From Planctomycetota bacterium (lineage in GTDB: Bacteria; Planctomycetota; Planctomycetia; Isosphaerales; Isosphaeraceae), in contig JAJYCH010000122.1 in the NCBI GenBank assembly GCA_021778575.1, positions 1 to 9,244 of the forward strand: 9,244 nt of DNA, given 5' to 3'. Position 1 is the first letter of the stretch. Every line of letters begins with the position of its first letter. The position numbers were made by a program, and so were the translations under genes. This document shows positions 1-5,145 of the stretch, piece by piece. A model generated the notes under the pieces. The model made no database searches, was not told where the DNA came from, and saw nothing but the letters and a program-made list of their open reading frames with translations.

Positions 1-63
1 CGAATAGGCGAAGGTGTGATGTCCCTCGATTATCCGCTAAAACCAGGAGGTTTTCGAGTTTAT

Positions 64-249
64 TCAGCTCAAAGAGCCTGGGGTGACGCTTGTTTCAGGA
101 CTAGGGGCGACCATCCGTCCGAGTCCCAGGGCCGAGCCGGGGATGATCGTCGGGAACGCGAATCCGGCAACCGCCGCCTGCGCGGTCGTTCGGAGGAAGG
201 TCCGACGCGATGGGGACGAGTCCGCTCCTTGGAGACGATTCATCGGCAT
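64..249 (-). pseudogene. 5' fragment of a Tat-exported Gfo/Idh/MocA-type oxidoreductase
   Basis: The 61-residue reading frame begins with a twin-arginine signal: SRRTFLRTT is followed by the hydrophobic stretch AQAAVAGFAFPTIIPGSALG. In planctomycetes this exact kind of leader (SRRTFL, then FAFPTIIP and SALG) precedes secreted NAD(P)-binding oxidoreductases of the Gfo/Idh/MocA group. The expected glycine-rich Rossmann motif should come a few residues after VAPS. Here the frame instead degenerates into PETSVTPGS and stops, against more than 400 residues in complete members. The start is ATG at 249 or 243; neither has a convincing Shine-Dalgarno sequence. No continuation of the protein is seen between 63 and the window edge. 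I read it as a gene remnant. A tiny exported protein with a recruited leader is possible but less likely. The family call rests on the leader only. Confidence 0.55.
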
Positions 250-573
250 TGCTCGCGGAGAAGATGAGAGTAGAGAAGACGGAGAGAACGCGGATCGATC
301 TGGGTACTCCTGGTCACTGGATAGAATGACCAATGAAAGCAGGTGGGTCAATTGTCCCACCTCCTGGCGGCTTGGTTCCTGAACTGAGTACAGACCGGTA
401 GCGTGGATGAGCCATTCTCGCGTGTAATCAGGCTACCATTCGTATCGATTGCCCTACGCAACCGGCGAATTGGGGAGATTTCCAGTATTTGGATCTCATC
501 TCTCAGGTACTCGGGGATGGTCATCGGGTCGAAGCGGATGGTGTTGTGCCCATAAATATGTCTCTCTCCTTTT
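250..573. other. Stretch without a supportable gene
   Basis: No reading frame here looks like protein on either strand. The longest minus-strand candidate (58 residues from ATG at 524) has no ribosome binding site and no motif I recognise. The stretch lies between two gene remnants and is best seen as decayed sequence. I see no clear hairpin or promoter in it. Confidence 0.5.
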
Positions 574-1095
574 TCACTGTACAAGATCGACGTCTGCGAG
601 CGGATCATTCGCCGACAGGTCGTCGGCTTGGAACCCCGACAGCGGATGCCCAAGAGCGTCAAGATCGTCCAGTATTTTGGGCTCTCTTACGACGAGCCCA
701 GGCGAGTCTCGAAGGTCAAGCACCGCTTCGTTGGCCATCCTTGGGGCGAAGGCCGGTTCCCGCTCTTTGACCTGGAAATGACTCGCTCGGATTGCGTGGC
801 TTACCTGAAGGAGCAGCAGATCCCGCACGAGGTCCCGAGGTCGGCATGCGTGTTCTGCCCGTTCAAGTCGAACGACGAGTGGCGACTCCTGCGGGAGAAC
901 GACCCGCAGGGTTGGGCTCGGGCCGTCGAGGTGGACGAGGCTTTGAGGACGCCCGGCTCGATTGCCAACCGGAACATGAACCAGAGCATCTACCTGCACC
1001 GGTCATGCCTGCCTCTGGTCGGAGTAGATTTGGGCGTGCGAGACATGGGTGGCGGTGTCGCCCAGGGCGAGTGCGAGGGGATGTGCGGCCTGTAG
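574..1095 (+). pseudogene. 3' part of a PP-loop/PAPS-reductase-like gene
   Basis: The frame reads YKIDVCERIIRRQVVG, then QYFGLSYDEPRR, PRSACVFCPFKSNDEWR, DPQGWARAVEVDEALR, YLHRSC and a terminal CEGMCGL. I know this series from a bacterial family related to PAPS reductase and other PP-loop ATP pyrophosphatases, in which these cysteines probably bind a metal or an iron-sulfur cluster. The homology-like reading already starts at about 574, upstream of the first usable start (TTG at 628). It is closed by an in-frame stop at 553-555. The N-terminal half, which should carry the SGG-type PP-loop for ATP, is missing, so only about 170 of an expected 280 or more residues remain. The transposon lies 15 bases past the stop, so it did not cause the truncation. 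A short translated protein from 628 cannot be excluded. Confidence 0.6.
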
Positions 1096-1102
1096 AGAAC
1101 CT

Positions 1103-1110
1103 CCACCAGG
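1103..1110. repeat. Target-site duplication, left copy
   Basis: CCACCAGG directly precedes the left inverted repeat and is repeated exactly after the right one at 4240-4247. Eight bases is within the 8-9 bp duplication produced by IS1-family elements. An unmutated duplication suggests a fairly recent insertion. Confidence 0.9.
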
Positions 1111-1131
1111 GGTAGTGGGTCAGTTTGAATC
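1111..1131 (+). repeat. Left terminal inverted repeat of the IS1-family element
   Basis: The repeat begins GGTAGTGGGTCAG and ends TTTGAATC. All 21 bases match the reverse complement of 4219-4239. The leading GGTRRTG-like sequence resembles the start of IS1-family ends. Two more matching bases outside (GG/CC) are shared because of the target duplication. Confidence 0.93.
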
Positions 1132-1171
1132 GTCAAACAAATATTTTACGGGTAGCTAGACCGCTCGGGCA

Positions 1172-1180
1172 TGGGATAAT
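1172..1180 (+). promoter_or_regulatory. Extended -10 promoter of the cargo operon, leaderless type
   Basis: TGGGATAAT fits an extended -10 element (TGn followed by a TATAAT-like hexamer, here GATAAT at 1175-1180). There is no good -35 at the right distance, which an extended -10 can tolerate. Transcription would begin about 7 bases after the -10, at the ATG at 1187. A GGGG run sits only two bases before that ATG, too close for normal Shine-Dalgarno pairing, so a leaderless message is inferred. Confidence 0.45.
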
Positions 1181-1186
1181 GGGGCC

Positions 1187-1477
1187 ATGAGCACCAAACA
1201 CCCGAAGCGACCCGCCGACTTCAATCAACTCGCCCACGCGGTCTTCCTGGAAGCCGTAGGGGAAGCGCCAACCGTCCCGGCCGAAGCTCCGGTCGAATCC
1301 GAGGCTACGCCCATCATCCCGATCAAGAACCCGCACGCTGTCGCTCTGGGCAAACTCGGCGGAGCCAAGGGCGGGAAAGCCCGCGCCGCCAAGATGACGC
1401 CAGAGCAGCGGTCGGAGCTTGCTTTGCGGGCCGCTACGGCTCGATGGGAGAAAGAGAAGAACGAGAAGGGGTCATGA
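1187..1477 (+). CDS. Small basic Gly/Lys-rich protein (KGGKARA motif), passenger gene
   Basis: This is a 96-residue protein. Residues 11-22 (DFNQLAHAVFLE) look helical. A proline/alanine/glutamate-rich linker (25-46) follows. Residues 48-88 carry the motif NPHAVALGKLGGAKGGKARAAK, then LTPEQR-like MTPEQRSELALRAATARW. I recognise the pattern 'N-P-x-A-V-x-L-G-K-x-G-G-x-x-G-G-K-A-R-A ... A-x-x-A-x-A-R-W' as recurrent in small bacterial proteins of unknown function. The basic, glycine-rich core suggests nucleic-acid or partner binding, but this is inference. Its stop codon overlaps the start of the proteasome-like gene by ATGA, so the two are translationally coupled and probably work together. It might be a substrate, adaptor or regulator of that peptidase. 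It lies 56 bases inside the left end of the transposon. Confidence 0.8.
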   Translation: MSTKHPKRPADFNQLAHAVFLEAVGEAPTVPAEAPVESEATPIIPIKNPHAVALGKLGGAKGGKARAAKMTPEQRSELALRAATARWEKEKNEKGS

Positions 1478-2157
1478 TGGACGCAACTTCTCTCGATGGC
1501 ACCGTGTTAATTGGCGTCCAATGCGAGAAATACATAATCCTGGCGGCTGATCGCCAATGCCATCACCAAAACAACGCCATTTCAGTTGCCGATTGGCAGA
1601 CGCGAAAGATCACAACACATCCTCGTTTGCCTTTGGCTATCGCAAACGGCGGTTATGCGCTTATGGAGTCTGGCAAAGAATCCGTGTCTCAATGGATTGC
1701 GTCACAATTCTCGGCGATTGGCGACTCTTTGGAGCCCGATGAGGTATTTTCCATCATCGTCGATCGCCTATGGCCTCGCGTGGTCGAGAGAAGAAAGATT
1801 TCTCGCGAATCAGGCGCAAGCCCGATGCACGTCACGTTATACGCCGGTCTTGCATCGAATGGATCGGCAGTCCTGAAATCAGCAAAGATACTGGACAATG
1901 AACCGAGAATAGAAGAAGTACCAGCATGCCTTAATTCGTCATCGCACCTGACAGCATTTTATCAAGAATTATTAGATAACCATGAAGATTTCTGGGGACG
2001 CAATTCGGCAAACATTCCTACCCACGCCGCAAGATTGCGAGAAATCATCAAGGCAGGCGTTGCCCAAGAAGCGGTTTTGCGTCCTGGGCTACCCCCAACG
2101 GTCGGAAGGGAAGCCGATGTCGTCGTGGTTGATCTTGTAGGGCACCTAGAATTTTAG
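1474..2157 (+). CDS. Proteasome beta-like Ntn hydrolase (threonine peptidase), passenger gene
   Basis: This is a 227-residue protein from ATG 1474; ATG 1477 is equally possible and is better spaced from AAGGGG at 1466-1471. After a short propeptide ending in Gly9, Thr10 starts TVLIGVQCEKYIILAADRQ. This aligns with the start of mature HslV and 20S proteasome beta subunits (TTIVxV...VVLAADxxAT). Counting Thr10 as Thr1, Asp26 falls exactly at Asp17, and Lys45 in RKI lies three residues from the Lys33 position. The AIANGG segment (55-60) fits the conserved glycine loop. Residues 115-150 and 212-222 (GREADVVVVDL) have the strand patterns of the second beta sheet. Autoprocessing at Gly9-Thr10 and peptidase activity are inferred from these residues. 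It is not HslV, Anbu or an ordinary 20S subunit by sequence, and no unfoldase gene lies nearby. The 3' half is clearly A/T-rich compared with the flanking host genes. Confidence 0.82.
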   Translation: MMDATSLDGTVLIGVQCEKYIILAADRQCHHQNNAISVADWQTRKITTHPRLPLAIANGGYALMESGKESVSQWIASQFSAIGDSLEPDEVFSIIVDRLWPRVVERRKISRESGASPMHVTLYAGLASNGSAVLKSAKILDNEPRIEEVPACLNSSSHLTAFYQELLDNHEDFWGRNSANIPTHAARLREIIKAGVAQEAVLRPGLPPTVGREADVVVVDLVGHLEF

Positions 2158-2399
2158 ATACCTTCACTCTCTTGGTATTCAATTCGGTCGCCACCAAACG
2201 GCAAAAAGTAAACCCCATGATCTCCCCAAGAAATCTCGACGCCGCGACCTCTTGGGATAACCGCCGGGCGACTCTGGCTTGAACCGCTGGCCACAACCCC
2301 GCGTCTCGCTGCCGAGATTGCATGAATTGTCGGCGGCTCCGGCAATGTCGCCAGTTGTTCAATCTCCTCCAACACTTCGGGAATCCATGTCGCGAACAT
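2154..2399 (-). CDS. Possible small protein, unknown function
   Basis: This 81-residue frame starts at ATG 2399, preceded by AGGGG with a 6-base spacer. An upstream ATG at 2423 would add eight residues. The sequence begins MFATWIPEVLEEIEQ (helical, acidic) and ends in a strand-like part (VEISWGDHGVYFLPFGG). It looks more like protein than the usual shadow frames, and no plus-strand gene covers it. Its stop overlaps the end of the proteasome-like gene tail to tail by four bases, and its 5' end lies just before the transposase promoter. I do not recognise it. It could be a degraded gene inside the element or a chance frame. Confidence 0.38.
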   Translation of the reverse strand: MFATWIPEVLEEIEQLATLPEPPTIHAISAARRGVVASGSSQSRPAVIPRGRGVEISWGDHGVYFLPFGGDRIEYQESEGI

Positions 2400-2443
2400 T
2401 GAGAACCCCTGTCGAAAATCCATCTCGAAACTGAACCTTTTTG

Positions 2444-2472
2444 TTGACGATGCTAAGGCGACTTGGCATATT
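2444..2472 (+). promoter_or_regulatory. Sigma70-type promoter of the transposase gene
   Basis: TTGACG (2444-2449) and CATATT (2467-2472) are separated by exactly 17 bases, with 5/6 and 4/6 consensus matches. The predicted start is about 2479, the A of the transposase ATG. No Shine-Dalgarno sequence precedes that ATG, which is consistent with leaderless translation. The 6-base gap between -10 and ATG is the same as at the cargo operon. Confidence 0.5.
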
Positions 2473-2478
2473 GTCAGT

Positions 2479-3309
2479 ATGAACCAACTCACCACTGAAA
2501 AGCGTGTTTCTGTCCTGTCTGCCCTCGTGGAAGGGTGCTCGATCCGCTCGACCGTCCGCATGACGGGCGTGGCGAAGAATACCGTACTCAAACTCCTGGT
2601 AGACGCGGGTAAAGCCTGCGCCCGTTACCAGCACGAGAACATCCGGGGCGTGACTTCCAAGCGAATCCAGTGCGACGAAATCTGGTCATTCGCCGGCATG
2701 AAAGAGAAGCAAGTTCCCACCGAGCGGAAGGGACAAATCGGCGTCGGCGACGTCTGGACGTGGGTGGCCATCGACGCCGATACCAAGCTCGTGATTTCCT
2801 ACCTCGTGGGATCTCGCGACGGGATGCACGCAAGCCACTTCATTAGCGACGTGGCGGGTCGGCTGGCGAACCGGGTCCAACTCACCACCGATGGCCACAA
2901 GCCCTACCTGGAAGCCGTGGAAGGGGCCTTCGGTGGCGATATCGATTACGCGATGCTGGTGAAGCTCTACGGCAACGTGCCTGGCAACACGGCGGAAGCT
3001 CGCTACTCACCCGGTGAATGCGTCGGGACGCGGGTGGACGTCATTACCGGAAGCCCTGATGTCAAGCACGTCTCGACTAGCTTCGCGGAACGCCAGAACC
3101 TCACAATGCGGATGCGCATGCGACGTTTCACCCGGCTCACCAATGCGTTCAGCAAGAAGATCGAGAACCACGAACACGCCATATCGCTGAACTTCATGCA
3201 CTACAATTTCGTGCGGCGTCATATGACGTTGCGAGTCACGCCGGCGATGGCGGCTGGTCTGACTCGGAAAATGATGTCGCTTGAAGATATCGTGGACCTT
3301 ATCGGTTGA
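2479..3309 (+). CDS. IS1-family DDE transposase
   Basis: This 276-residue enzyme cuts and joins the ends of the surrounding element. A helix-turn-helix region spans residues 12-42 (LVEGCSIRSTVRMTGVA, then NTVLKLL), as in IS1-type proteins. The catalytic DDE residues are visible: Asp66 in QCDEIWSF, Asp138 in LTTDGHKPY and Glu204 in SFAERQNLTMRM. The C-terminal NFMHYNFVRRH block (238-248) is typical for the group. The protein is a single intact frame without the programmed frameshift of classical IS1, which fits the longer single-ORF branch (ISMhu11-like). It has no stop, frameshift or lost motif, and the ends are perfect, so it is probably active. It lies centrally with passenger genes on both sides. 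It is more GC-rich than the cargo. Confidence 0.93.
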   Translation: MNQLTTEKRVSVLSALVEGCSIRSTVRMTGVAKNTVLKLLVDAGKACARYQHENIRGVTSKRIQCDEIWSFAGMKEKQVPTERKGQIGVGDVWTWVAIDADTKLVISYLVGSRDGMHASHFISDVAGRLANRVQLTTDGHKPYLEAVEGAFGGDIDYAMLVKLYGNVPGNTAEARYSPGECVGTRVDVITGSPDVKHVSTSFAERQNLTMRMRMRRFTRLTNAFSKKIENHEHAISLNFMHYNFVRRHMTLRVTPAMAAGLTRKMMSLEDIVDLIG

Positions 3310-3323
3310 TTCTTGCGGCGTGG

Positions 3324-3346
3324 CTCCCTTACGTCTAACGTGGGAG
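3324..3346 (+). terminator. Hairpin after the transposase gene
   Basis: CTCCC/GGGAG and ACGT/ACGT form a 9-bp stem with a two-base bulge (TT) and a CTA loop, 15 bases after the transposase stop. No T-run follows, so it is at best a weak terminator or an RNA-stabilising hairpin. Confidence 0.3.
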
Positions 3347-3366
3347 ACTAACTCTGGAGCGTCGTG

Positions 3367-3516
3367 TTAGCGACCCCCAGCGTAGTCGAACACGCCCTGA
3401 GCGGCGTAAACAATCAGGCAAAAGATCGCCACAATGCCGATGGCAGCGAGAAAAGAGATCGCGCGAATGGCCAACCCTGGCTCGAATTGACTCTCTCTCT
3501 CTGGATACAATTGCAT
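3367..3516 (-). CDS. Possible 49-residue single-span membrane protein
   Basis: The start ATG (3516-3514) has a good Shine-Dalgarno sequence, GGGAG with 8-base spacing, located inside the divergent gene at 3515. An initial charged segment (MQLYPERESQFEP) is followed by a long hydrophobic helix, residues 18-42 (AISFLAAIGIVAIFCLIVYAA), and a short tail. One N-out or N-in membrane span is the only predictable property. The start codon overlaps that of the 216-residue gene in the four bases CATG, so the two would be read in opposite directions from the same point. The size and layout suit a small immunity or regulatory membrane peptide, but this is speculation and a chance frame remains possible. 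Confidence 0.4.
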   Translation of the reverse strand: MQLYPERESQFEPGLAIRAISFLAAIGIVAIFCLIVYAAQGVFDYAGGR

Positions 3517-4165
3517 GTCCACTACTCCCGATAATGGAAAGAAGTCGATAATTAAATGGATCTTCGGAAACATAAAAGATATAGTTATTGCGATTGGTGC
3601 CTTGGCTCCATTTTGGACATTTCTTGCCAGACTTCCAGCGTGGTACTATTGGGTGGCAGTCCCCATATCGATTCTGTTTGCCTTATTTTGGTTCACGCTC
3701 AAACCACGCAAATCATATTTGTATAACAAAACCGAATCGATCGATGTGAAAGCTGTTCTGGCCGATGTTATTCCGCCTGAACCAGTGCCAGAACCCAAAC
3801 CAATACCAGCGTTCCATGCCTATACCAGCGACGACATCGACGGCTTGCATTGGGAATGGAAATGGCGAGACGACGCCACCGAGCCACGTCCCGAAATGAT
3901 TGATCGCCTCGATTGTTTTTGTCCGAAGTGCGAACTTAGAATCGAGCCGAAGAATGTTGTCGGTTCCAGAACCGAGGAGATCGACAAGCCCCATCCCGGA
4001 ATCCTGGCAAGCATCCCAAAGCAAAGAATCTCCATGCAAGTGTTTCGTGCCGAGTTTGCATGCGATAACCGATGCTTCACACCGATCACGAGAAACCTCG
4101 ACCTTATTTCAGAGATGGGCCGGATCAAGCGAATGATCGAGCACCGGGCGAAAAGTAAGGGGTGA
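3515..4165 (+). CDS. Two-helix membrane protein with zinc-ribbon-like C-terminus, passenger gene
   Basis: This is a 216-residue protein of no family I can name. Two membrane helices are evident (about 17-37 and 44-62), giving a cytoplasmic C-terminal part. A proline-rich linker (87-99, PPEPVPEPKPIP) leads to a soluble domain. That domain begins with a tryptophan-rich strand (GLHWEWKWRDD, 110-120) and has CFCPKC at 134-139 and CDNRC at 183-187. The two cysteine pairs resemble a zinc ribbon of the sort that ends many small bacterial sensor or effector proteins. The basic tail (204-216) is a possible RNA, DNA or membrane-surface contact. No strong ribosome binding site precedes the ATG (GGA at 3503-3505 is the best), so the start is uncertain by a few codons. 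The A/T-rich codon use resembles the proteasome-like gene rather than the transposase. It is the last gene before the right end of the transposon. Confidence 0.75.
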   Translation: MSTTPDNGKKSIIKWIFGNIKDIVIAIGALAPFWTFLARLPAWYYWVAVPISILFALFWFTLKPRKSYLYNKTESIDVKAVLADVIPPEPVPEPKPIPAFHAYTSDDIDGLHWEWKWRDDATEPRPEMIDRLDCFCPKCELRIEPKNVVGSRTEEIDKPHPGILASIPKQRISMQVFRAEFACDNRCFTPITRNLDLISEMGRIKRMIEHRAKSKG

Positions 4166-4218
4166 TCGTCGCCCACCCCATGCAACTACTGTACCGATGT
4201 CACTGCCGAAAATTTCCG

Positions 4219-4239
4219 GATTCAAACTGACCCACTACC
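4219..4239 (-). repeat. Right terminal inverted repeat of the IS1-family element
   Basis: This is an exact inverted copy of 1111-1131 with no mismatch in 21 bases. It ends the element 54 bases after the last passenger gene. Confidence 0.93.
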
Positions 4240-4247
4240 CCACCAGG
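4240..4247. repeat. Target-site duplication, right copy
   Basis: CCACCAGG is identical to 1103-1110. Joining 1110 to 4248 recreates the pre-insertion sequence. Confidence 0.9.
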
Positions 4248-4355
4248 CGAAGAATTCCCCACGGTAACACTACATGGTAACGTGGAGCGTTTCCTCCCTA
4301 TACTACGACTCCGATCGTGCAGACCCGCCTCGTCGGCGAATTTTCCTGAGCGGAC

Positions 4356-4383
4356 TTGACCTGCTGAAGTAGATGGCTATTAT
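4356..4383 (+). promoter_or_regulatory. Promoter of the tetR gene
   Basis: TTGACC (4356-4361) and TATTAT (4378-4383) are 16 bases apart, each with 5/6 consensus matches. The operator follows immediately, so bound repressor would cover the transcription start. The stretch from the transposon end to here (4248-4355) contains only a weak imperfect hairpin around 4259-4285 with two GGTAAC copies. Confidence 0.65.
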
Positions 4384-4384
4384 A

Positions 4385-4400
4385 CAGACAGTTCTGTCTG
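4385..4400. promoter_or_regulatory. TetR operator upstream of tetR
   Basis: CAGACAG-TT-CTGTCTG is a perfect 7-2-7 palindrome directly after the -10 box and 14 bases before the tetR ATG. The same core recurs at 5068-5083. Size, symmetry and place are those of a TetR-dimer operator, which implies autorepression. Confidence 0.75.
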
Positions 4401-4414
4401 AAATGAGGTGAGCG

Positions 4415-5008
4415 ATGGATGCCGCATCTGCCCGAAAGGACCATCTGGTTGAGACGGCCCTCGTTCTCTTTTATAAGAACGGTTTCCACGCCACCGGAAT
4501 CGACACGATCTTGGCCGAGTCTGGGGTCGCCAAGATGACCCTCTACAAATATTTCAAGGGAAAGGACGACCTGATCCTCGCCGCCCTGGAACTCCGGGAC
4601 CGAAACTGGATGGGCTGGTTTCGAGGTGAATTGGAGCGGAGGGGCAAGACCCCGCAGCAACGCCTCCTGGCCGTCTTCGATGCCCTGGGCGACTGGTTTG
4701 CCCAGGATGACTTCCGGGGGTGCATGTTCATCAATGCCGCCTCGGAGTATTGCGGCCTGGATGGGAAGATTGGCGAAATTGCCGCCCGTCACAAAAGGAT
4801 GGTTCGGGAAGAGATCCAACGTCTGGCCGATGAGGCGGGTCTCAGTCACCCCGCCGCCCTGGCCGACCAACTCGCCCTGCTCGTGGAGGGGGCGATTGTC
4901 ATGGCTCTGATGGAGAAAGGGTCCAACTGGGCCTCGCCCGCCAAAGAGGCCGCACGCTCCCTCATCCGGTCGGCCCAACCGACCGCCAACGCAACCGCAA
5001 CGAACTGA
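4415..5008 (+). CDS. TetR/AcrR-family transcriptional repressor
   Basis: This is a 197-residue protein. The N-terminal TetR_N domain (about 8-55) has the helix-turn-helix GIDTILAESGVAKMTLYKYF (28-47) and KGKDDLILAAL. The start at ATG 4415 is preceded by GAGGTG. The C-terminal ligand/dimer domain holds FRGCMFINAASEY (100-112), a motif of the TetR branch that often controls detoxification genes. Cys103 in this motif and Cys113 could react with an electrophile or oxidant, as known for NemR, but the ligand cannot be told from sequence. Palindromes in front of its own gene and in front of the next gene indicate that it represses both. The three following genes on the same strand encode enzymes, so the whole is a repressor-plus-targets cluster. 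Confidence 0.9.
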   Translation: MDAASARKDHLVETALVLFYKNGFHATGIDTILAESGVAKMTLYKYFKGKDDLILAALELRDRNWMGWFRGELERRGKTPQQRLLAVFDALGDWFAQDDFRGCMFINAASEYCGLDGKIGEIAARHKRMVREEIQRLADEAGLSHPAALADQLALLVEGAIVMALMEKGSNWASPAKEAARSLIRSAQPTANATATN

Positions 5009-5027
5009 GCATCGTCCGACAGTTTCC

Positions 5028-5050
5028 GGGAGCCGAGCCGTTCGGCTCCC
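5028..5050 (+). terminator. Strong hairpin after tetR
   Basis: GGGAGCCGA (5028-5036) pairs perfectly with TCGGCTCCC (5042-5050) around a five-base loop, 19 bases after the tetR stop. Only ATTCT follows, so there is no good T-run. It probably separates tetR from the enzyme genes in part, leaving the latter to their own promoter. Confidence 0.6.
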
Positions 5051-5083
5051 ATTCTCGGGAGAGATATTAGACAGACCTGTCTG
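5041..5083 (+). promoter_or_regulatory. Promoter and TetR operator of the detoxification genes
   Basis: The operator TAGACAG-AC-CTGTCTG (5068-5083) matches the tetR-proximal palindrome at all bases except the centre and the first base. It overlaps a -10-like TATTAG (5065-5070). A weak -35-like TTCGGC (5041-5046) lies 18 bases upstream, inside the preceding hairpin. The operator is clearer than the promoter hexamers. Confidence 0.65.
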
Positions 5084-5145
5084 TCTTGCTCTTTCCCCTC
5101 ATCGAGTCCCCGCCCAGGTGGGGTACGTCACGAAGGAGAACCGCC

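Larger units (their letters stand above)
1111..4239 (+). mobile_element. IS1-family transposon with passenger genes (3129 bp)
   Basis: Four things agree: perfect 21-bp terminal inverted repeats (1111-1131 and 4219-4239), an exact 8-bp direct duplication outside them, an intact IS1-type transposase at 2479-3309, and a junction that restores to continuous sequence when the element is removed. Ordinary IS1-type elements hold little beyond the transposase gene (under about 1.2 kb). This one is almost three times that length. It carries a two-gene unit (1187-2157), a membrane/zinc-ribbon gene (3515-4165) and two small minus-strand ORFs. The cargo genes on both sides of the transposase are more A/T-rich than it, so the element seems to be assembled from parts of different origin. 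Nothing in it is an evident antibiotic or metal resistance gene. Confidence 0.92.

Noticed and set aside
628..1095. Full-length gene starting at TTG 628
   Set aside because: The family-like sequence extends upstream of 628 to about 574 and the ATP-binding half is missing, so a truncated gene is the better description.
4298..4978. 226-residue minus-strand frame opposite tetR
   Set aside because: It spans the tetR promoter and operator and mirrors a clear TetR gene.
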